Origin: an uncultured bacterium
GTDB lineage: Bacteria > Actinomycetota > Coriobacteriia > Coriobacteriales > Coriobacteriaceae
Assembly (NCBI GenBank): GCA_905215385.1
Contig: CAJMPY010000014.1
Span: 14,711 to 78,710 of the forward strand
Direction of reading: 5' to 3'
Length of the DNA: 64,000 nt
In this document: positions 1-8,146 of the stretch, in pieces
Position numbering within the stretch: the first letter of the stretch is position 1
Layout: every line of letters starts with the position of its first letter
The notes under the pieces: generated by a model
What the model was told of the DNA's origin: nothing
The model's input: the letters and a program-made list of their open reading frames with translations, nothing else
Databases searched by the model: none
Translations under genes and position numbers: made by a program

Positions 1-651
1 TAGAACTTTAACGATTCGTCCCTGATCACGAAGTAATGAAACCGCCTTGAGCATCATGATGTGATTCTTCTGTTCAACAAGCCTACCGACCATGACCACA
101 GTATTGGAAACAGTTGGATCTACCTCGAGTTCAAGGAATTCGTCTGAGATGGGATTGGGAATGACGACCATCTTGTCTCTAAGGCTCTTGGGGAAATACT
201 CTAATTGAGCCGTGTTCTGAACGAAGCAACCATGAGAGAACCTCATGGTTGCTAAACGGACAGCACGCATAACGCTAGAGCCAGGAACCAAGGCAGGATT
301 ATTTCTCACCGTCTGTATTAACTTGGTGTTCGTACCAACTGTAGCGGCAAACGTATAGAGACAAATGAACCAAAGGAACGGGATAGCGTAGTCAGTCTTC
401 AATTCCTTGAGCGCATATCTAATTTTTAGAATGCGATCGAATGGACTCGAAGCGGCGTACTGGCTATCGTCATTATAGAGGTACACCTTCCTCACGCGTG
501 AATCTAACCTGTATTCCGAGCCTTGCGGAAACATCAAAACCACGCTTACCTCAAAGCCCTCCCTAGAGGACAACTCATTAGCGAATACGCTCAGTACGCG
601 CTCGGCTCCACCAGAGGCTTTCAGATGTTGAGCTAGAAAAGCAACCTTCAC
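1..651 (-). CDS. GT4-type glycosyltransferase, C-terminus cut by window edge
   Basis: A reading frame enters from position 1 and starts on the minus strand at GTG 651. Its first residues are VKVAFLAQHLKASGGAERVL, where GGAERV is the N-terminal acceptor-side motif typical of GT4 retaining glycosyltransferases. Further in are a P-N-P segment (VVIPNPIS) and VVMVGRLVEQKNH, the start of the C-terminal nucleotide-sugar domain. The distal EX7E region lies outside the window. The GTG overlaps the stop of the upstream glycosyltransferase as GTGA, so the two are translationally coupled. It probably adds one sugar of the exopolysaccharide repeat unit on the cytoplasmic face. Donor and acceptor cannot be told. 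Confidence 0.85.
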   Translation of the reverse strand, partial: MKVAFLAQHLKASGGAERVLSVFANELSSREGFEVSVVLMFPQGSEYRLDSRVRKVYLYNDDSQYAASSPFDRILKIRYALKELKTDYAIPFLWFICLYTFAATVGTNTKLIQTVRNNPALVPGSSVMRAVRLATMRFSHGCFVQNTAQLEYFPKSLRDKMVVIPNPISDEFLELEVDPTVSNTVVMVGRLVEQKNHIMMLKAVSLLRDQGRIVKVL

Positions 652-1712
652 CGATGAATCCCCTCTATCTCATCAAATATCTGGGAACTGACGACCTCGG
701 GAGTGTACGCCATGAATCGTGACAAGCAAGATTTGCGCATGGCCATGCGTTGCTGATTGTCGAGCTGCATAAATTTAGCCATCTCACTGACAAGGAGCGA
801 ATTATCTCCCAGCTCATAGCCTAGGCCGGTGATGTTATCCTCTAACATTTCAGCGTAGTACTGCCATCTTGCAGCTATAACGGGCACGCCAGCCGCAAGA
901 GCATCGATAATGGTACCTGGAATGCCCTCTGTTTTCCATTTAGTCGGAAACAACAGGGCATCATAGGGCGCCACAGCCAGCGCACTTTGTTCAGGAGGGA
1001 CGCAACCCTTGTACTTCACGTGAGGAGATTCTGCCAGTACGCGCTCGAAATCAGTCTTGTAGACACTGTCGACGGGACCGTAGACGTCAAGGACGCAGGC
1101 GAGTCCTTCGGCATTCAGCGACTCAACGGCACGCGCAGCGTCACCCACGCCCTTCTGTTCGGTCACACGGCTAAAAGTACAGAAGCTGAAGGGCTCGCCG
1201 GCAGCATGCATAGGGGCCTTCAACGCACCTGCAGTCTGATCAAAGTACTTGAAGTTAGGTAGATACTCGGCATTGGTCACGCCCTTTTCGGCGAGCATAT
1301 CCACTAGGTCACGCGACTCGACCCAGTTAACTTGGAACGAGTTGAGGTAGTTAACCCACTTTGGATACTTATCGAGATCGTTGGCGAGCGAACCACCAAT
1401 TAGATTGTGATAGACACGTTTGCCCATGAACCTAGAAGCGAAGGAAAGCAGCGGGAAAAAGACCCTGCGCCCATTGATAGCGAGCGACACCACGATGTCA
1501 CTACACGAAACCAAGCAGCGCGCGAAGTTTGCCATGACAGCCAAGGCGCGGTGGCGATAATCAAGAGTGTCAACCGTGACAACATTCTCAGCGCCATAAT
1601 GCTCACAAAGCATGCGATAAGTCATGCGAGTCTTGACTGTCTGGCCATCGAACATAGTTTTGTCGGGATCAATACGGCCAATGAGACCAATTTTTTTTGA
1701 AGTAGAATTCAC
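648..1712 (-). CDS. GT4-type glycosyltransferase
   Basis: This 354-residue protein has two Rossmann halves. The N-terminal part (KIGLIGRIDPDKTMFDGQTV) carries the glycine-rich acceptor loop. The C-terminal part has FCTFSRVTEQKGV (about residue 180) and EGIPGTIIDALAAGVPVIA (about 270-290), the GT4 donor-binding EX7E-like signature. The final Glu of that signature is Asp here, a conservative change seen in some members. It is the fifth gene of the polysaccharide operon and overlaps the next gene by GTGA. It likely transfers an NDP-activated sugar onto the undecaprenyl-linked repeat; the sugar is unknown. Start ATG 1712 is the only good in-frame ATG before the conserved domain. Confidence 0.85.
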   Translation of the reverse strand: MNSTSKKIGLIGRIDPDKTMFDGQTVKTRMTYRMLCEHYGAENVVTVDTLDYRHRALAVMANFARCLVSCSDIVVSLAINGRRVFFPLLSFASRFMGKRVYHNLIGGSLANDLDKYPKWVNYLNSFQVNWVESRDLVDMLAEKGVTNAEYLPNFKYFDQTAGALKAPMHAAGEPFSFCTFSRVTEQKGVGDAARAVESLNAEGLACVLDVYGPVDSVYKTDFERVLAESPHVKYKGCVPPEQSALAVAPYDALLFPTKWKTEGIPGTIIDALAAGVPVIAARWQYYAEMLEDNITGLGYELGDNSLLVSEMAKFMQLDNQQRMAMRKSCLSRFMAYTPEVVSSQIFDEIEGIHR

Positions 1713-1888
1713 AGCATCGTGCCCTTAACGACTATTTTAAGAAATAGTTAGTTGCCTACAGCCCTCAAGAAAGTAGTAAGAATGGTCGAGGAGCAAGAAA
1801 TCATTCAAAGCCAAGAACGTGATCCTTCGCGAAAGATCACGCATTCGTTAGAATGATTTTTCGCGACAGAATAATTTAGGTTCATGCG
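1713..1888 (-). other. Intergenic spacer with hairpins inside the polysaccharide operon
   Basis: This AT-rich 176-bp gap separates the dehydrogenase from the GT4 genes. It contains a hairpin at 1818-1841 (arms CGTGATC/GATCACG around a CTTCGCGAAA core) and a second small one at 1842-1855 (CATTC/GAATG). They may attenuate transcription or protect mRNA. With an antiterminator at the head of the operon, intra-operon pause or termination sites are plausible, but no U-tract is seen on the minus strand. No coding sequence was found. Confidence 0.4.
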
Positions 1889-3202
1889 CTAGAGCCTCCA
1901 GTAGCGGTACCCAGAGAAATCCGCCTTGTCGAGAATGCTTTTGACGTCAACGAGAACTTTCTCGGAGTCGGCCTTGGCAGCGAAGAGAGCCTTGTAGTCT
2001 TCACTCGTCATGGACACAAACCTGTCGTGGGCGACTGCAACTACAATCGCGTCGAGGTCGCGCATCTCCTCCATCGGGACGAGGTCGACCCCGTAAGAGC
2101 GCTTAGCATCAGACGCATCCGCCCAAGGGTCGCAAACCAAGGGTTCGATACCGTACTGCGCAAAGCGCTTGAGGATGTCTTCGACCTTAGAATTGCGCAC
2201 GTCGGGACAATTCTCTTTGAAGGTGATACCAAGCACACCGACCTTCGCTTTGGCCGGGGCCAGACCTGCTTGGACCATCTCGCGGATGGCCGCGTCGGCT
2301 ACGAACTCACCCATACCGTCGTTGACCTTACGACCCGAAAGAATAATCTGACTATGATAGCCAAGCTTCTCAGCCTCGTAGGTAAAGTAGTAAGGGTCAA
2401 CGCCAATGCAATGGCCGCCGACAAGGCCGGGCTTGAAGCCCAAAGCGTTCCACTTGGTATTCATACCTTCGACGACCTCGGATGTGTCAATGCCCATACG
2501 GTCAAAAACCATGGCAAGCTCGTTCATAAACGCAATGTTAATATCCCGCTGGGAGTTCTCAACGACCTTGACAGCCTCAGCGGTCTTGATGGTGGAGACA
2601 GGGTAAGTACCGGCGGCAATTACAATGTCGTAGACGTTCTTAATTTCTTCGAGGGATTCGGCATCCTGTCCAGAGACAATCTTGCGAATAGTAGTTAGCG
2701 TGTGAACTTTGTCGCCAGGGTTGATGCGCTCGGGGCTATAGCCGACCTTAAAATCAATACCGCACGTGAGGCCGCTTTCGCGCTCGAGAATAGGCACGCA
2801 GACGTCCTCAGTGACACCCGGGTAGACCGTGGACTCGTAGACCACGATAGAACCAGGCTTGAGGTGCTTACCCAGGGTCTCAGACGCACCGATCACGGGA
2901 GTTAAATCGGGAGTCTTGTCTTGGTTGACCGGCGTGGGCACCGCGACAATGTGGAAACGGGCCTCTTCGAGTGCGGTGGCGTCTGAAGTGAACGCGACGG
3001 ACGACTGGGAGACGGCATCGTCGCCGACCTCTTTAGTGGGGTCGAGCCCAGCTCTGTACTGGGCAATCTTACGCTCGTTGATATCGAATCCAATGACCTT
3101 GACGTGTTTGGCAAACTCAACGGCGATAGGCATGCCGACGTAGCCAAGACCAACGAGCGAAAGTTTAGTGTTCCCATTGAGAAGATCTTGGTAGATGCTC
3201 AT
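1889..3202 (-). CDS. UDP-N-acetylhexosamine / UDP-hexose 6-dehydrogenase (WecC/TviB/WbpO type)
   Basis: A 437-residue nucleotide-sugar dehydrogenase. The N-terminal NAD domain has LVGLGYVGMPIAVEFA (about residues 16-31). The middle has VVYESTVYPGVTED. The catalytic loop GGHCIGVDPYYF supplies the Cys nucleophile that oxidises C6 of the UDP-sugar to a uronate in two NAD-dependent steps. The C-terminal UDP-binding domain has GITFKENCPDVRNSKV. The Tyr-Tyr after GVDP and the overall length favour the N-acetylhexosamine dehydrogenase branch (TviB/WbpO/CapL) over UDP-glucose dehydrogenase. The product would be an N-acetylated uronic acid donor for the exopolysaccharide made by the neighbouring transferases. 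It begins one nucleotide after the GT2 gene ends. Confidence 0.88.
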   Translation of the reverse strand: MSIYQDLLNGNTKLSLVGLGYVGMPIAVEFAKHVKVIGFDINERKIAQYRAGLDPTKEVGDDAVSQSSVAFTSDATALEEARFHIVAVPTPVNQDKTPDLTPVIGASETLGKHLKPGSIVVYESTVYPGVTEDVCVPILERESGLTCGIDFKVGYSPERINPGDKVHTLTTIRKIVSGQDAESLEEIKNVYDIVIAAGTYPVSTIKTAEAVKVVENSQRDINIAFMNELAMVFDRMGIDTSEVVEGMNTKWNALGFKPGLVGGHCIGVDPYYFTYEAEKLGYHSQIILSGRKVNDGMGEFVADAAIREMVQAGLAPAKAKVGVLGITFKENCPDVRNSKVEDILKRFAQYGIEPLVCDPWADASDAKRSYGVDLVPMEEMRDLDAIVVAVAHDRFVSMTSEDYKALFAAKADSEKVLVDVKSILDKADFSGYRYWRL

Positions 3203-3203
3203 A

Positions 3204-4004
3204 TTATTTACTTCCTATTCTCTTGAAGACTGCATGATAAAGCTGCCAGAACTGGCAATATGCCGCGTAGAGCAGCGGCAGACGCTCTACGTTTCGGTAG
3301 ATATTCCAAGTGCGCTTCACGGACTTGATAGGATCACTCGACAGTGACCCTGCACACTTGCGGTAAACAGCAAGTGGTTCATCGAGGCCATGGAGGGTAT
3401 GCCCGGCCTTCATGACCTGACACCAAGTCGCGAAGTCCTGACCGCGTCTTATGTCGGGCATGACAAGAAGGGACCTATCGACAATGTTTGTGTCAAATAG
3501 CAGCGAGTGGCTGCAGGTAATCGTGTTCTTGAGAAACTGCTTATAAGTTATGGAGCTCGGTACATGAACATAGTTGATATGCGCCCCGTTCTCTTTGATG
3601 GTCTCGTAGGACGTGAAACACGCCCCGTAAGCGTTCTCGGACATGAAGGCGATTTGGCGCTCCAACTTTTCGGGGCTCCAAAGATCGTCGGAATCGAGGT
3701 AGGCGATATATCGGCCACGCGCCTCGCTGAGAGCTTTATTGCGCGCCCTGGCTACGCCCTGATTGATTTCTTGCTGGAAAAACCGAAGACGAGGCTCACT
3801 CGCGCAAAGCGACCGGACAACTCGAGCACTACCATCGGTCGAGCAATCGTCAACAACGATAATCTCCAAGTTGCTCATAGTCTGGGCCGACACGCTCGCA
3901 ATTGTCTGAGCAATGTTAACCTCGCTGTTGTAGCAAGGAATGATGACTGAAACGAGAGGCGAGGTCTCTTGATCCGAATGCTGCTGACTCGTAACTAGTG
4001 TCAT
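3204..4004 (-). CDS. GT2-family glycosyltransferase
   Basis: This 266-residue GT-A fold protein has the GT2 N-terminus VSVIIPCYNSEVNIAQTIAS (residues 18-37), followed by LEIIVVDDCSTDGS and the metal-binding DXD-like YLDSDDLW near residue 100. The C-terminal part is short and soluble, with no membrane helix. It is therefore a cytoplasmic inverting transferase, probably adding one sugar to the undecaprenyl-diphosphate primer made by the upstream gene. Its start overlaps the upstream stop as ATGA (4004-4001), showing coupling. Donor sugar cannot be predicted. Confidence 0.88.
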   Translation of the reverse strand: MTLVTSQQHSDQETSPLVSVIIPCYNSEVNIAQTIASVSAQTMSNLEIIVVDDCSTDGSARVVRSLCASEPRLRFFQQEINQGVARARNKALSEARGRYIAYLDSDDLWSPEKLERQIAFMSENAYGACFTSYETIKENGAHINYVHVPSSITYKQFLKNTITCSHSLLFDTNIVDRSLLVMPDIRRGQDFATWCQVMKAGHTLHGLDEPLAVYRKCAGSLSSDPIKSVKRTWNIYRNVERLPLLYAAYCQFWQLYHAVFKRIGSK

Positions 4005-4777
4005 TTACCGGTCCTCCTAACAAGCATCACCTTGAAGGTCTCGAAAAATACGTCAATGTCGGTCTTGACGTTTGCGCCACGCGCGTATGCGAGCTCTATC
4101 TTTTGGCGTAAGCCGTTCTCAAACGTGGCAAGGTTGCGCGGACCGCACTGCCAAGCGCCCGTAATACCCTGGGGCACGCTGAGAAGGACAGCACGATCTT
4201 CGGGTGCGTAATTCTGCACTTCGTCGATAGTGATAACGCGCGGCCCAACGATGGAGATCTGCCCTAACAGCACGTTGAGAAACTGTGGGATCTCGTCGAG
4301 ACTCGTCTTGCGGATGAGTCGTCCCAGACGCGTAATGCGTGGGTCGTCATCCACTTTTCTTTCACGCCGCCAGGTGGCCAATTGCTCTGGGGTGAAATAC
4401 TTCTCCACATCATCGGCATCCGCAACCATAGAGCGAAACTTATAAATGCGAAACGGCCTGCCGAGTCTTCCAACTCGCTCTTGAGAGTAGATAGGGCTGC
4501 CTTTGGTGTCGAGGGTGATAGCGACTGCCAGTACAGTACATGGCACCAGGCCCAAAAAGCACACCAAACCGCTGAAAATGATGTCGAAAATGCGCTTAAG
4601 GGCGCGGTACGACACGGGACGCTTGTCTAAGGAGCGGCAGAGATCTGCAAACTCGGGGGTGCCTGGTGCGGGGATGGACTGTGACCGTATGAACGTCGCA
4701 GCTCCTTCACGACCATCTTCACAGATGTCCGCGTGCACGTCAGGTTGAGCGGACGTGGTAATGATATCGTCCTTCAT
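4001..4777 (-). CDS. Undecaprenyl-phosphate sugar phosphotransferase (priming transferase)
   Basis: This is the initiating enzyme of the exopolysaccharide operon. It transfers a sugar-1-phosphate from UDP-sugar to undecaprenyl phosphate at the inner membrane. The bacterial sugar transferase fold is clear: RALKRIFDIIFSGLVCFLGL (re-entrant hydrophobic segment), GSPIYSQERVGRLGRPFRIYKFRSM, DPRITRLGRLIRKTSLDEIPQ (the KTSLDE motif) and LLGQISIVGPRV. It lacks the four N-terminal membrane helices of WcaJ/WbaP proteins and is a short PglC-like form of 258 residues. Start ATG 4777 is preferred over an upstream ATG at 4834 because AAAGGGA lies at 4784-4790. A hairpin at 4798-4822 (GAGAAG/CTTCTC) sits just before the ribosome site. 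Confidence 0.88.
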   Translation of the reverse strand: MKDDIITTSAQPDVHADICEDGREGAATFIRSQSIPAPGTPEFADLCRSLDKRPVSYRALKRIFDIIFSGLVCFLGLVPCTVLAVAITLDTKGSPIYSQERVGRLGRPFRIYKFRSMVADADDVEKYFTPEQLATWRRERKVDDDPRITRLGRLIRKTSLDEIPQFLNVLLGQISIVGPRVITIDEVQNYAPEDRAVLLSVPQGITGAWQCGPRNLATFENGLRQKIELAYARGANVKTDIDVFFETFKVMLVRRTGK

Positions 4778-4942
4778 GGTTATACGTCCCTTTGCTGGAG
4801 AAGCGCGACAATATGGCTTCTCAAGCGCATGCAACGAGGTATGTAACGCTGCTGAATTATCGGATTTGCTGTCAACTGTTCCTTCAAACCTACGTCCCCG
4901 ACCCCGGGGATCCTCCCTGTCCCGTTAAACAGTCGCCCGTAG

Positions 4943-5488
4943 TTAGGCGATCGCCTTTTTAAGGTTTCGCATCGTGCGCTGCTCGGCTGAAAGCACGGCG
5001 AGGCCAACGCGGGTGGTTACGCGTCGGCCGCACAGGTCGAGCTCCAAAAAAGCAGTGCTCTTGCGTCTGTTAATGGTTTTGATAAGGCCTTCGTGGCCCA
5101 GCAGCGGACCTGCCGTCACTACGACCTGATCGCCGTCTTTTAGGGCCTCGCTCATGGGTACTACGCGGTCTCCCGCATGCGTAAAGCTGCCAATAAGCTG
5201 GACCTCTTCTTTTGCCAGCGGCACAAACTGACCGTCCTGGGCAAGCACCCGGGCAAAGTCGTCCATGCGCAGCAGATACTGTTGCACGGTGCGGGGATCT
5301 GACGTATCGCAGATAAGATAACCGGGAAAGAGCGGCTTGGTCGTGTTAACCCATTCGCCGTGTACCTTTATCTCGGTTTGAAATTGGGGATAAAAAAGCT
5401 CCTGCATGGCACTAGCCGGCACCATACGCTCGATGCGCTCGCGCATTACGTCTTCGCGACCGTTAATGACCTGAATCACATACCACAC
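4943..5488 (-). CDS. loaP: NusG-like processive antiterminator (LoaP type)
   Basis: This 181-residue NusG paralogue has an N-terminal NGN domain opening WYVIQVINGRED and containing PLFPGYLICDTSD. Its C-terminal KOW domain has KDGDQVVVTAGPLLGHEGLI. Specialised NusG paralogues of this size at the head of polysaccharide or secondary-metabolite clusters (LoaP, RfaH, UpxY groups) bind elongating RNA polymerase and suppress termination across long operons. Three in-frame GTG codons are possible. GTG 5488 (M-W-Y-V-I-Q) is preferred because the AAGGGGG at 5498-5504 is then well spaced, and NusG proteins normally begin just before W-Y. It heads the operon down to position 1. Assignment to LoaP rather than another specialised NusG is by context. 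Confidence 0.75.
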   Translation of the reverse strand: MWYVIQVINGREDVMRERIERMVPASAMQELFYPQFQTEIKVHGEWVNTTKPLFPGYLICDTSDPRTVQQYLLRMDDFARVLAQDGQFVPLAKEEVQLIGSFTHAGDRVVPMSEALKDGDQVVVTAGPLLGHEGLIKTINRRKSTAFLELDLCGRRVTTRVGLAVLSAEQRTMRNLKKAIA

Positions 5489-5516
5489 GAGCACCACCCC
5501 CTTGCTGTCTTACGTG

Positions 5517-5590
5517 TGGCTCACGGGGTTTGGGTATGGCTTCGCCAGGGCGCTTGTGCGCGAAGGCGCTCCATATTCAAACCCTGAGCC
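5517..5590 (-). promoter_or_regulatory. Structured leader hairpin upstream of the antiterminator gene
   Basis: Just upstream of the antiterminator gene, arms around 5518-5537 (GGCTCACGGGGTTTGGGTAT) and 5570-5590 (ATATTCAAACCCTGAGCC) pair with small bulges. A second inner stem (AGGGCGCTT with AAGGCGCT) lies between them. The RNA read from the minus strand would begin the transcript of the polysaccharide operon with a long bulged hairpin. LoaP proteins are known to need an RNA hairpin in the leader of their target operon, so this is a candidate site. Function is inferred from position only. Confidence 0.45.
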
Positions 5591-5688
5591 CAGTTAGACA
5601 AGCACGTGGCTCTGCCCCACCGTGAACGGTATGTATGAGTGCAGTGGCTAGAGACGCGGACGTGTATCGCAAAAATGACCACGTCTCC

Positions 5689-5746
5689 AGCTGGCTGCGT
5701 GCGATCCAGTCAAGCGGGAACAAAACTGGACCGCACGCAGCGAGCT
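5689..5746. repeat. Near-perfect 22-bp-arm palindrome in the operon leader
   Basis: Arms 5689-5710 and 5725-5746 are complementary at 20 of 22 positions around a 14-nt loop. It lies about 200 bp before the antiterminator start. It could be a terminator or antitermination hairpin in the leader, or a palindromic repeat like those elsewhere in the window. There is no U-tract directly after either arm. Confidence 0.55.
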
Positions 5747-6243
5747 GTAGGACTGCTGCGATTTGTCATGAAATATCGATTCAAATGAACAACTTGCAAA
5801 AAGACAAGAACAAAATCATTCAATGCGATACGCATGACGACGCTATTGGAGCTCGTGGTTTTTCTGGCACCGCCGTTACGGCCGGATGCTGATCTGCCCC
5901 GTGCTTCACGACCGGTTAAGCCGTGAGCGCAGTTGAACCCATGTAACGATAGATATGTTAGCACAAGCCGGCTAGAAACCGATTTAGGCCGCCCGCGGCA
6001 ACATATCATTCATTTGCAGTGCTTAAGGGGGTTATTTTGCAAACTTGTTCACATTGACGCAGGTTAATGCGGGCGTAACTCTTGGTGCGAGCTGCCCAAG
6101 CTACAACGATGACGGTGTGAAATGCAAAAAGGAATTATGTTGGGTTAACAAACTATGTACAGAAGTGGTAAATAAATTGCGCAACTTTTTTGGGTGTGGG
6201 TGCTGGTGTGGCATCACTTTGGTTTGCGCAGTGGCTGTATACG
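5747..6243. other. Non-coding stretch upstream of the polysaccharide operon
   Basis: About 500 bp with no convincing gene: short frames on both strands lack ribosome sites and conserved motifs. It should hold the minus-strand promoter of the antiterminator operon. A weak candidate is TTGCAA-18-TATTTC on the minus strand near 5775-5800, but I cannot fix it. Nothing else was recognised. Confidence 0.5.
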
Positions 6244-6275
6244 AAAAAAGCCTTCAGTTTCCCGAAGGCTTTGCA
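6244..6275 (-). terminator. Rho-independent terminator after tRNA-Ala
   Basis: On the minus strand, AAAGCCTTCGGG and CTGAAGGCTTTTTT form a stem followed by a run of T. It starts about 10 nt after the CCA end of the tRNA, as expected for a single-gene tRNA transcript. Confidence 0.85.
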
Positions 6276-6282
6276 TACACGG

Positions 6283-6358
6283 TGGTGGAGACGAGGGGGA
6301 TCGAACCCCTGACCTCTTGACTGCCAGTCAAGCGCTCTCCCAGCTGAGCTACGCCCCC
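6283..6358 (-). tRNA. tRNA-Ala (anticodon GGC)
   Basis: The minus strand folds into a full 76-nt cloverleaf with encoded CCA. The acceptor GGGGGCG pairs with CGTCTCC and includes the G3-U70 wobble pair that identifies tRNA-Ala. The D arm has GCTCAGCTGGGAGAGC. The anticodon loop CTGGCAG holds GGC inside the stem CTTGA/TCAAG. The T arm has AGGGGTTCGATCCCCCT. It reads GCC codons. Confidence 0.97.
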
Positions 6359-6371
6359 GTGACGAGGAGAT

Positions 6372-6400
6372 ACTATAGGGGAATGTTTGCTGAGATGCAA
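6372..6400 (-). promoter_or_regulatory. Sigma70-type promoter of tRNA-Ala
   Basis: On the minus strand, TTGCAT (6395-6400) and TATAGT (6372-6377) are separated by exactly 17 bp and lie 14 nt before the tRNA 5' end. This matches the housekeeping promoter consensus well. Confidence 0.75.
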
Positions 6401-6474
6401 GGGGGAATTTTGGATTGATTATCCACTTTACGGGTTTTCCTGGGACGGTGGATAAAACCCTGATGCGATGGCCT

Positions 6475-7116
6475 TTACTTGTAGAGGTAAGCGATGGCGG
6501 TGCCGGTGTGGACTTGGATCGTGGCTGTTGACCTGACGACGTTGCTAATGCCTGTGTCGGCTAGCAGACCTAGGGGGCTGTGATCTAGCTCCCACTCTAG
6601 GCCATGTTCGCTTACCTCGGTGTTGGGGGCTATGGCGATGATGGAGAACGTCTTGCCCTCGGCGTCCTCGATGGTCCACGACTCGCCTGCGTGAAGGATG
6701 CGAGCGACCACCATGTCCTCGGCGATCCAGACGGGGGCGTCCTCGTAGCCCGCGAGCAGCCCCAGCACGGACAGGGCCATGTCGGGACGGCCACCGGTGG
6801 CGCAGGTCACAACCACTTCGGCACCCGGCCAGCGACGACGGACGGAATCGAGCGCCAGCGCCAGATCGGTATAGTCCTTGTAGGGGTCGTGACGCTCAAC
6901 TTCAAAGTCGGTGGCGGCATCGACCAGTGCGCGACCCGCGTCGCTCACCGTGTCGGCATCTCCCACATACACATCGCAGCCCAGACCGGCGTTCAACAAC
7001 GCGTCGAGCCCACGGTCCACGGCGACAACGTGGTCGCACTTCCCCGCCAGCTGACGTAGCAGATCCGCGCTCGCTACCACGGGCGAGCCGCAGACCACCA
7101 ATACCTTGCAAGCCAC
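6475..7116 (-). CDS. thiN: Thiamine pyrophosphokinase
   Basis: This 213-residue protein transfers pyrophosphate from ATP to thiamine, giving the cofactor thiamine diphosphate. The N-terminal catalytic domain shows VVCGSP, VVAVDRGLDALLNAG, YVGDADTVSD and the diagnostic DPYKDYTDLALALD (about residues 77-90), whose Asp and Lys residues bind magnesium-ATP. TGGRPDMALSVLGLL follows. The C-terminal beta domain ending GTAIAYLYK binds thiamine. The start is GTG 7116, nine nucleotides after the HAD gene stop, so the two form a pair. Conserved motifs are complete. Confidence 0.88.
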   Translation of the reverse strand: MACKVLVVCGSPVVASADLLRQLAGKCDHVVAVDRGLDALLNAGLGCDVYVGDADTVSDAGRALVDAATDFEVERHDPYKDYTDLALALDSVRRRWPGAEVVVTCATGGRPDMALSVLGLLAGYEDAPVWIAEDMVVARILHAGESWTIEDAEGKTFSIIAIAPNTEVSEHGLEWELDHSPLGLLADTGISNVVRSTATIQVHTGTAIAYLYK

Positions 7117-7125
7117 AGCTCTCGC

Positions 7126-7815
7126 CTATCCCTCAAACGAAAGCACGCGGGCCAAATCAAGGTCCTCATAGCTATCGATAAAGATGTCGCAGTTGTCGCG
7201 AACCTCGTCGCGCTCCATGCGTCCGTGTGGATCATAAATGCCCACGCGCTTAAAGCCGGCAGTGCCAGAGCTCTTAAGGCCAAAGACGGCGTCCTCAAAC
7301 ACCCATGCACGCTCAAACTTGTGCCCATGGCGCTCCTCCAGACGGCGCAGCGCCAGCTCGTACACATCAGGGAACTGCTTGGAGCGTCCCGCCTCGCCCG
7401 TGGTGGTAACAAACTCCATGTAGGCATCGAGCCCGGCGCCCGCAAGCGCAGACGTAACCAGCTCGGCCGGAGTGGACGTGGCCACGCACATGGCAATACC
7501 GGCCTCCTGTGCCTGTTTCAAAAATGCAAGCAGACCCTCACGGGGCGGCACCTTGGAGTAACCATCGATCAGGATGTCGCTCAGCTCGCGGTAGAGCTCC
7601 TCGCCATTTTCGCCAATGCCCCAGGTGTCGTGGTAGGCCTGGCACTCGTCCTCGAGCGATAAATGCTCAAACTGGGCAAAATCATCGACCGTCACGTCAA
7701 CCCCGTGGCGGTGCAGCAACTCGGGCTGGGCATAGGCCCAAACGGGGGTGCTATTAACCAGCGTGCCGTCGCAATCGAAAATAAAAGCGACACTTGGGGC
7801 GGCGATGTGGTCCAT
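7126..7815 (-). CDS. HAD superfamily hydrolase (beta-phosphoglucomutase / phosphatase-like)
   Basis: A 229-residue class-I HAD enzyme. Motif I is FIFDCDGTLVNSTPVWA (nucleophile and acid Asp residues near 13 and 15), motif II is CVATSTP, and the acidic motif is VFEDAVFGLKSS near residue 180. The alpha-helical cap sits between motifs I and II, as in beta-phosphoglucomutases and sugar-phosphate phosphatases. Start ATG 7815 has GAAAGG seven nucleotides upstream and is better than the TTG 21 nt earlier. Its partner thiN suggests a phosphatase for thiamine phosphates, while the divergent glycogen cluster suggests a sugar phosphate. The sequence cannot decide. Confidence 0.8.
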   Translation of the reverse strand: MDHIAAPSVAFIFDCDGTLVNSTPVWAYAQPELLHRHGVDVTVDDFAQFEHLSLEDECQAYHDTWGIGENGEELYRELSDILIDGYSKVPPREGLLAFLKQAQEAGIAMCVATSTPAELVTSALAGAGLDAYMEFVTTTGEAGRSKQFPDVYELALRRLEERHGHKFERAWVFEDAVFGLKSSGTAGFKRVGIYDPHGRMERDEVRDNCDIFIDSYEDLDLARVLSFEG

Positions 7816-7857
7816 AAACGAGCCTTTCGATGTCAAAAGGTAAACAACCTGCTAAAT

Positions 7858-7873
7858 ACGTTTTACCAAACGT
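7858..7873. promoter_or_regulatory. Candidate LacI-family operator between the HAD gene and glgB
   Basis: ACGTTTTACCAAACGT is a perfect 6-bp inverted repeat around TACC. It has the size and CG-containing form of operators bound by LacI/MalR-type sugar repressors. It lies 43 bp before the HAD start on one side and about 45 bp before a glgB -35 candidate on the other. Related GGTAAA-CG sequences occur near 17821 and 17854, upstream of the GH13-GH77 gene. No regulator gene is in the window. Confidence 0.4.
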
Positions 7874-7919
7874 CAACCTAACAATCTAGAAACGCTAATT
7901 GATAAAACTGTCAAGAGTT

Positions 7920-7949
7920 TTACCACAGCAATTCTGCAAGTGGTATAAA
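7920..7949 (+). promoter_or_regulatory. Candidate promoter of the glycogen operon
   Basis: TTACCA (7920-7925) and TATAAA (7944-7949) are separated by 18 bp and precede glgB by about 200 nt. The remaining leader has no recognised riboswitch. It contains a small hairpin (GTTCCACC / GGTGGAAC, 8036-8061). Confidence 0.4.
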
Positions 7950-8146
7950 CATGGCGCTTACCGATTAAACGCGCCCGCAAATCCTCTTTCGTCCATAAAA
8001 GTAACGTACAGGTGTTATCGTAGTTTTTGCCGAAAGTTCCACCGAGCACGCGAGGTGGAACGAATCATAGAACTATCGCCGTCCCTTCGATTCGTGCAGC
8101 CTTGGACCTTTCGCATCTAGTCACCAAGGCAACACGCTGCCGCGTC

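Noticed and set aside
5862..5880. RfaH-type ops element in the antiterminator leader
   Set aside because: The minus strand has GGCGGTGCC, close to GGCGGTAGC, but the match is short and the paralogue looks more like LoaP than RfaH.
5710..6009. Minus-strand frame of 99 codons upstream of the antiterminator
   Set aside because: No ribosome site or motif, and it runs across a palindrome. It is treated as leader sequence.
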